Of a stretch of DNA of 16,128 nucleotides, positions 15,313-16,128 are shown one piece after another. The stretch spans positions 1-16,128 of the forward strand of contig JAYPCO010000024.1 in the NCBI GenBank assembly GCA_038124765.1, read 5' to 3'. The stretch comes from HIMB59 sp038124765. GTDB lineage: Bacteria > Pseudomonadota > Alphaproteobacteria > HIMB59. The notes beneath the pieces were generated by a model, which did no database searches, was not told the DNA's origin, and was given only the letters and a program-made list of their open reading frames with translations. The position numbers and the translations under genes are program-made. Every line of letters starts with the position of its first letter. The stretch's first letter is position 1.

Positions 15313-16128
15313 CAAAAAAACAAAATGTTGCCTTTTCTGAAGAAAATCTAACAGGAAGAACGCAACAGATTTATTTTAACCCTACAGAGGAAGAAAATTT
15401 TACGTATTACGGATCGGTTGATGTTGATTTTAATAAAAGAACATCAATTGATGCGGAAAAACTTCAAGCTAGGCAGCTAAATCAACAAATCCGAGACGCT
15501 ATGAAAAAAGGTTACGGAACAATAGTAATTAAAAATCCAGGTGCAAAACACTCTTTAGGTGTTGGTTTATTAAATAAACTAAACTTAATCTTTGAAGGTA
15601 GTCTTGGTTATTTCGGCGTTGGTTGTATTGATGGACCGACTGTGAGAATTCAAGGAAGAGTAGGTTGGTCTTGTGCAGAAAATATGATGTCTGGAAAAGT
15701 TGTAGTTGAAAATAACGCGGGTTCATGTTTTGGCGCAGCCCTTCGTGGCGGTGACCTAGTAGTAAAAGGTAATGCGGGTGCACGATCTGGTATTGATATG
15801 AAAGGTGGCACAATCATTATAGGTGGTAATGCTGGTGCATTTACAGGCTTTATGATGCAACGTGGTCGTATCGTAGTCTGCGGTGATGTCAGTGCTAATA
15901 TGGGAGACTCCATGTATGACGGAATGATCTTTGTTGGCGGTGAGGTAAAATCACTTGGCAGTGATTGTGTTCCAGGTGAAATGAATGAATATGAAGTTAA
16001 ATGGCTTGAACAAAAACTTAGAAATTCTGAAATAGACTCTAAGGTTCCTGCTAGTAAGTTCAAAAAATTTGTTGCCGGTAGAAAACTTTGGAACTATGAC
16101 AACTTAGAGCCAAGTGAAAGAAAAGGAA
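15300..16128 (+). CDS. GXGXG-domain subunit of a second split synthase (GlxC/MgsB-like; runs off the right edge)
   Basis: 276 residues are visible without a stop. It starts MAGLTKKQNVAFSEENLTGR and carries about 50 more N-terminal residues than the first copy at 7136-7816. The beta-helix repeats of the glutamate synthase C-terminal domain are clear: GSLGYFGVGCIDG, GRVGWSCAENMMSG, NNAGSCFGAALRGG, GNAGARSGIDMKGG, GNAGAFTGFMMQRG and GDVSANMGDSMYDG. The downstream KSLGSDCVPGEM and FVAGRKLWNYDN correspond to KSLGADCVEKEM and RYGSERKLYHF of MgsB, so the protein is close to its end at the window edge. It overlaps the amidotransferase gene by 13 nt. The FMN glutamate-synthase subunit (GlxD/MgsC-like) is expected immediately beyond position 16128. 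Confidence 0.82.
   Translation, partial: MAGLTKKQNVAFSEENLTGRTQQIYFNPTEEENFTYYGSVDVDFNKRTSIDAEKLQARQLNQQIRDAMKKGYGTIVIKNPGAKHSLGVGLLNKLNLIFEGSLGYFGVGCIDGPTVRIQGRVGWSCAENMMSGKVVVENNAGSCFGAALRGGDLVVKGNAGARSGIDMKGGTIIIGGNAGAFTGFMMQRGRIVVCGDVSANMGDSMYDGMIFVGGEVKSLGSDCVPGEMNEYEVKWLEQKLRNSEIDSKVPASKFKKFVAGRKLWNYDNLEPSERKG

Noticed and set aside
1..16128. Mobile elements, CRISPR arrays, tRNA or rRNA genes
   Set aside because: No transposase or integrase reading, no regularly spaced repeats and no recognisable structural RNA were seen on either strand.

Overview
The window is AT-rich and gene-dense, with short or overlapping gene junctions. It reads as a scaffold from an environmental (probably marine) bacterium, most likely a low-GC alphaproteobacterium. 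That lineage is inferred from the gene content (trimethylamine monooxygenase plus N-methylglutamate-pathway genes, as in SAR11- and Roseobacter-like bacteria) and from base composition. No rRNA or other marker gene is present. Two 100-N runs are scaffold gaps. The second is artefactual, because the contig ends on either side overlap by 55 identical bases.

Layout. Positions 1-965 (minus strand) hold the N-terminal 321 residues of a trimethylamine monooxygenase (tmm). A 316-bp divergent intergenic region follows. Positions 1282-9298 (plus strand) hold a tight operon: mgdA-mgdB-mgdC-mgdD (N-methylglutamate dehydrogenase, resembling heterotetrameric sarcosine oxidase) and mgsA-mgsB-mgsC (N-methylglutamate synthase, resembling a split glutamate synthase). 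A translationally coupled PuuB/DadA-like FAD amine oxidoreductase follows (9295-10581), then an IclR-family regulator (10646-11413). A second operon starts at 11513: a stand-alone SoxB-like FAD oxidoreductase, a divergent glutamine-synthetase-fold ligase, a class II glutamine amidotransferase and a GXGXG-domain protein. It runs off the right edge, where an FMN glutamate-synthase-type subunit would be expected next.

How it fits together. Tmm oxidises trimethylamine to TMAO, which other enzymes demethylate to methylamine. In the N-methylglutamate pathway methylamine is ligated to glutamate (GmaS), moved to the alpha-nitrogen (MgsABC) and oxidised (MgdABCD), giving glutamate and a one-carbon unit on tetrahydrofolate. 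No orthodox gmaS is present. The only ligase of that fold is the gene at 12881-14350 in the second operon. The second operon has the same kit of parts as the first (ligase, split amidotransferase/synthase, FAD oxidoreductase), so it may be a parallel gamma-glutamyl/N-substituted-glutamate route for another amine, or it may supply the missing ligase.

Regulation. An identical 23-bp block containing the 19-bp palindrome TGTTTCATAATTTGAAACA precedes both operons (1209-1227 and 11433-11451). A related palindrome, TTCCA-N5-TGGAA, lies inside the apparent promoter of the IclR gene. The simplest reading is one IclR regulon in which the regulator controls itself and both amine modules.
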